From Arsenophonus apicola (GTDB lineage: Bacteria > Pseudomonadota > Gammaproteobacteria > Enterobacterales > Enterobacteriaceae), in contig NZ_CP084222.1 in the NCBI RefSeq assembly GCF_020268605.1, forward strand, positions 310,001-374,000: a DNA stretch of 64,000 nucleotides. The letters run 5' to 3'. Positions within the stretch are counted from its first letter, which is position 1. Each line of letters opens with the position of its first letter. Of the stretch, positions 62,952 through 64,000 are shown in pieces. The notes below the pieces were generated by a model. It was given only the letters and a program-made list of their open reading frames with translations. It was not told the DNA's origin and ran no database searches. The translations under genes were made by a program, and so were the position numbers.

Positions 62952-63467
62952 TCATCCTTGATTATCGTCATTTGATGGAGAGGTTGTTAAGAGTTCAAGA
63001 TAGGCTTGCGCTCTATTCTTTAATTCTTGATCGCTACTATGTTGATAAACTTTCTGAAAACAGTATTTAGCTTTCTCTTTTTCAGCGATAATAAGATTAC
63101 ATTGTCCACCGTAGAACATTGGGCGGTAGTCATTATCACCATGTATATAAGCCAGCGCGTAGAGATCAAGCGCTGTTTCATACTGTTTTTGTAGCTGTTT
63201 AACCGCCCCTAACCCCATAATGTAATCACTATTATTGAAATCATATAAGCAGAGAAAACGAAAAAAGGTTTCAGCCTCTTCCAATTTACCTTGTTGATAA
63301 AAATCATATGCAAAGCGGTAAACACCATCCATCAGTTCATCGGGTATGCCTTCTAAATCCTTTAAGCTGGCACCTTGCTGGAGGGCTTCTGTCACCAGTT
63401 CAGTGTACTCATCCAGGTGAGCATCGGTGTTATTATCATTTTGGTTAATCGTATTTTGCTGTTCCAT
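62952..63467 (-). CDS. sicA: Type III secretion chaperone SicA/IpgC
   Basis: A class II TPR chaperone that keeps SipB and SipC soluble; in Salmonella it also co-activates effector genes with InvF. The protein has 171 residues. The family block is GASLKDLEGIPDELMDGVYR, then YDFYQQGKLEEAETFFRFLC (first TPR), DYIMGLGAVKQLQKQYETAL and NDYRPMFYGGQCNL. Its TGA overlaps the ribosome site of sipB. It follows spaS with an 82-base gap, the SPI-1 order. Confidence 0.93.
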   Translation of the reverse strand: MEQQNTINQNDNNTDAHLDEYTELVTEALQQGASLKDLEGIPDELMDGVYRFAYDFYQQGKLEEAETFFRFLCLYDFNNSDYIMGLGAVKQLQKQYETALDLYALAYIHGDNDYRPMFYGGQCNLIIAEKEKAKYCFQKVYQHSSDQELKNRAQAYLELLTTSPSNDDNQG

Positions 63468-63549
63468 AGCATCTTCTCGCTTTATTTATGACAGAGTAAA
63501 GGAATTTAAGCGGTTTAACTTGCAAAAATCCGCCAAGTTAACAAAAATA

Positions 63550-64000
63550 TTAAGACTTTTGCTCACTGTTTATTGCTTCTGTTGGTGTATTTTCTAGTAT
63601 GGCGGCCATTTCTACCTGCTTTAACCAGATAAAAATATCAATCACATCGAGTAAATCTTGTTTTACTACGGTTTCGTATAATCTGTAGCGCTGATAAATT
63701 TGGCGTGCCAGTTTGATGTTACGCACAATTGGAATACCTATCTCTTTGGCATAGGCTTGTACAGCCAGTGCATATTGGTTCGCCATGCGAACCGCTACCA
63801 GCGGTAATATGCTGTTATCAGGATCAAAATAGATACCAATGGCAATATGAGTCGGATTGGCTAATATCATTGATGATTGTGCTATTGCTTGTTTAGTTTC
63901 AGCGTTGAGTAGTTCTTGATGAGCACCGCGACGGGCCGATTTTTTTTCTGGATTACCTTCGTTTTCTTTGTATTCTCGTTTTACTTCATGCTTTTCCATT
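63550..64000 (-). CDS. spaS: Type III export apparatus switch protein SpaS/SctU, C-terminal part
   Basis: The gene continues past the window end; only the cytoplasmic autoprotease domain is here. The visible part runs from MEKHEVKREYKENEGNPEKK, an internal linker in the family, through the self-cleaving NPTH motif (ILANPTHIAIGIYFDPD) to the end. FlhB/YscU/SpaS proteins switch substrate specificity from needle to translocators after cleavage at NPTH. The intact motif argues that the switch is still functional. Confidence 0.93.
   Translation of the reverse strand, partial: MEKHEVKREYKENEGNPEKKSARRGAHQELLNAETKQAIAQSSMILANPTHIAIGIYFDPDNSILPLVAVRMANQYALAVQAYAKEIGIPIVRNIKLARQIYQRYRLYETVVKQDLLDVIDIFIWLKQVEMAAILENTPTEAINSEQKS

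Overview
The window looks like a chromosome segment of an AT-rich, host-associated member of the Enterobacterales. The housekeeping genes match Escherichia coli closely in sequence and order. The combination of low GC, a Salmonella SPI-1-type secretion/translocon cluster, a contact-dependent inhibition locus and scattered gene decay points to the Morganellaceae, most likely an insect symbiont of the Arsenophonus type. The genus is inferred; no database search was run.

Layout. (1) 1-22.3 kb is a conserved information-processing block: the 3' end of rpmA, obgE, dacB(-), greA, yhbY(-), rlmE, ftsH, folP, glmM, secG, tRNA-Leu(GAG), tRNA-fMet, rimP-nusA-infB, rbfA-truB, rpsO, pnp, nlpI, the micro-gene yrbN and deaD. 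Intrinsic terminators, a double terminator in the rimP leader and an RNase III-type hairpin before pnp are visible. (2) 22.3-38.9 kb is accessory DNA inserted where E. coli continues towards ubiV. It holds a btsR remnant, a contact-dependent growth inhibition locus (cdiB-cdiA-cdiI) in decay, a symE-like toxin remnant, and an HlyD-like protein with two ABC-2 permeases but no ATPase. (3) 38.9-43.4 kb returns to the E. coli order: ubiV-ubiU (-), ubiT-yhbS (+), yhbQ (-), a BhsA-family gene and yhbP. (4) 43.4-48.6 kb carries intact nrdG beside a broken nrdD that still has NrdR boxes and an FNR-like site, then ridA and pyrI-pyrB with a pyrL-type leader peptide and attenuator. (5) 48.9-58.4 kb holds rraB (with an internal duplication), valS-holC-pepA, divergent lptF-lptG, and ampH with a lipobox. 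(6) 58.6-64 kb, minus strand, is an SPI-1-like type III secretion segment: spaS (cut by the window end), sicA, sipB split into three same-frame pieces, sipC and sipD.

The most striking feature crosses regions. Three unrelated long genes (cdiA, nrdD, sipB) keep their reading frame over kilobases but are interrupted by eight in-frame stops, seven of them TAA. cdiB and nrdD also each carry a single-base frameshift. The simplest reading is recent, ongoing pseudogenisation in a host-restricted bacterium. Sequence error or stop-codon readthrough are alternatives that can be tested. In cdiA, reading through the last stop adds 15 codons and creates a 4-base ATGA overlap with the immunity gene, so the ancestral toxin was probably longer than the current open frame.
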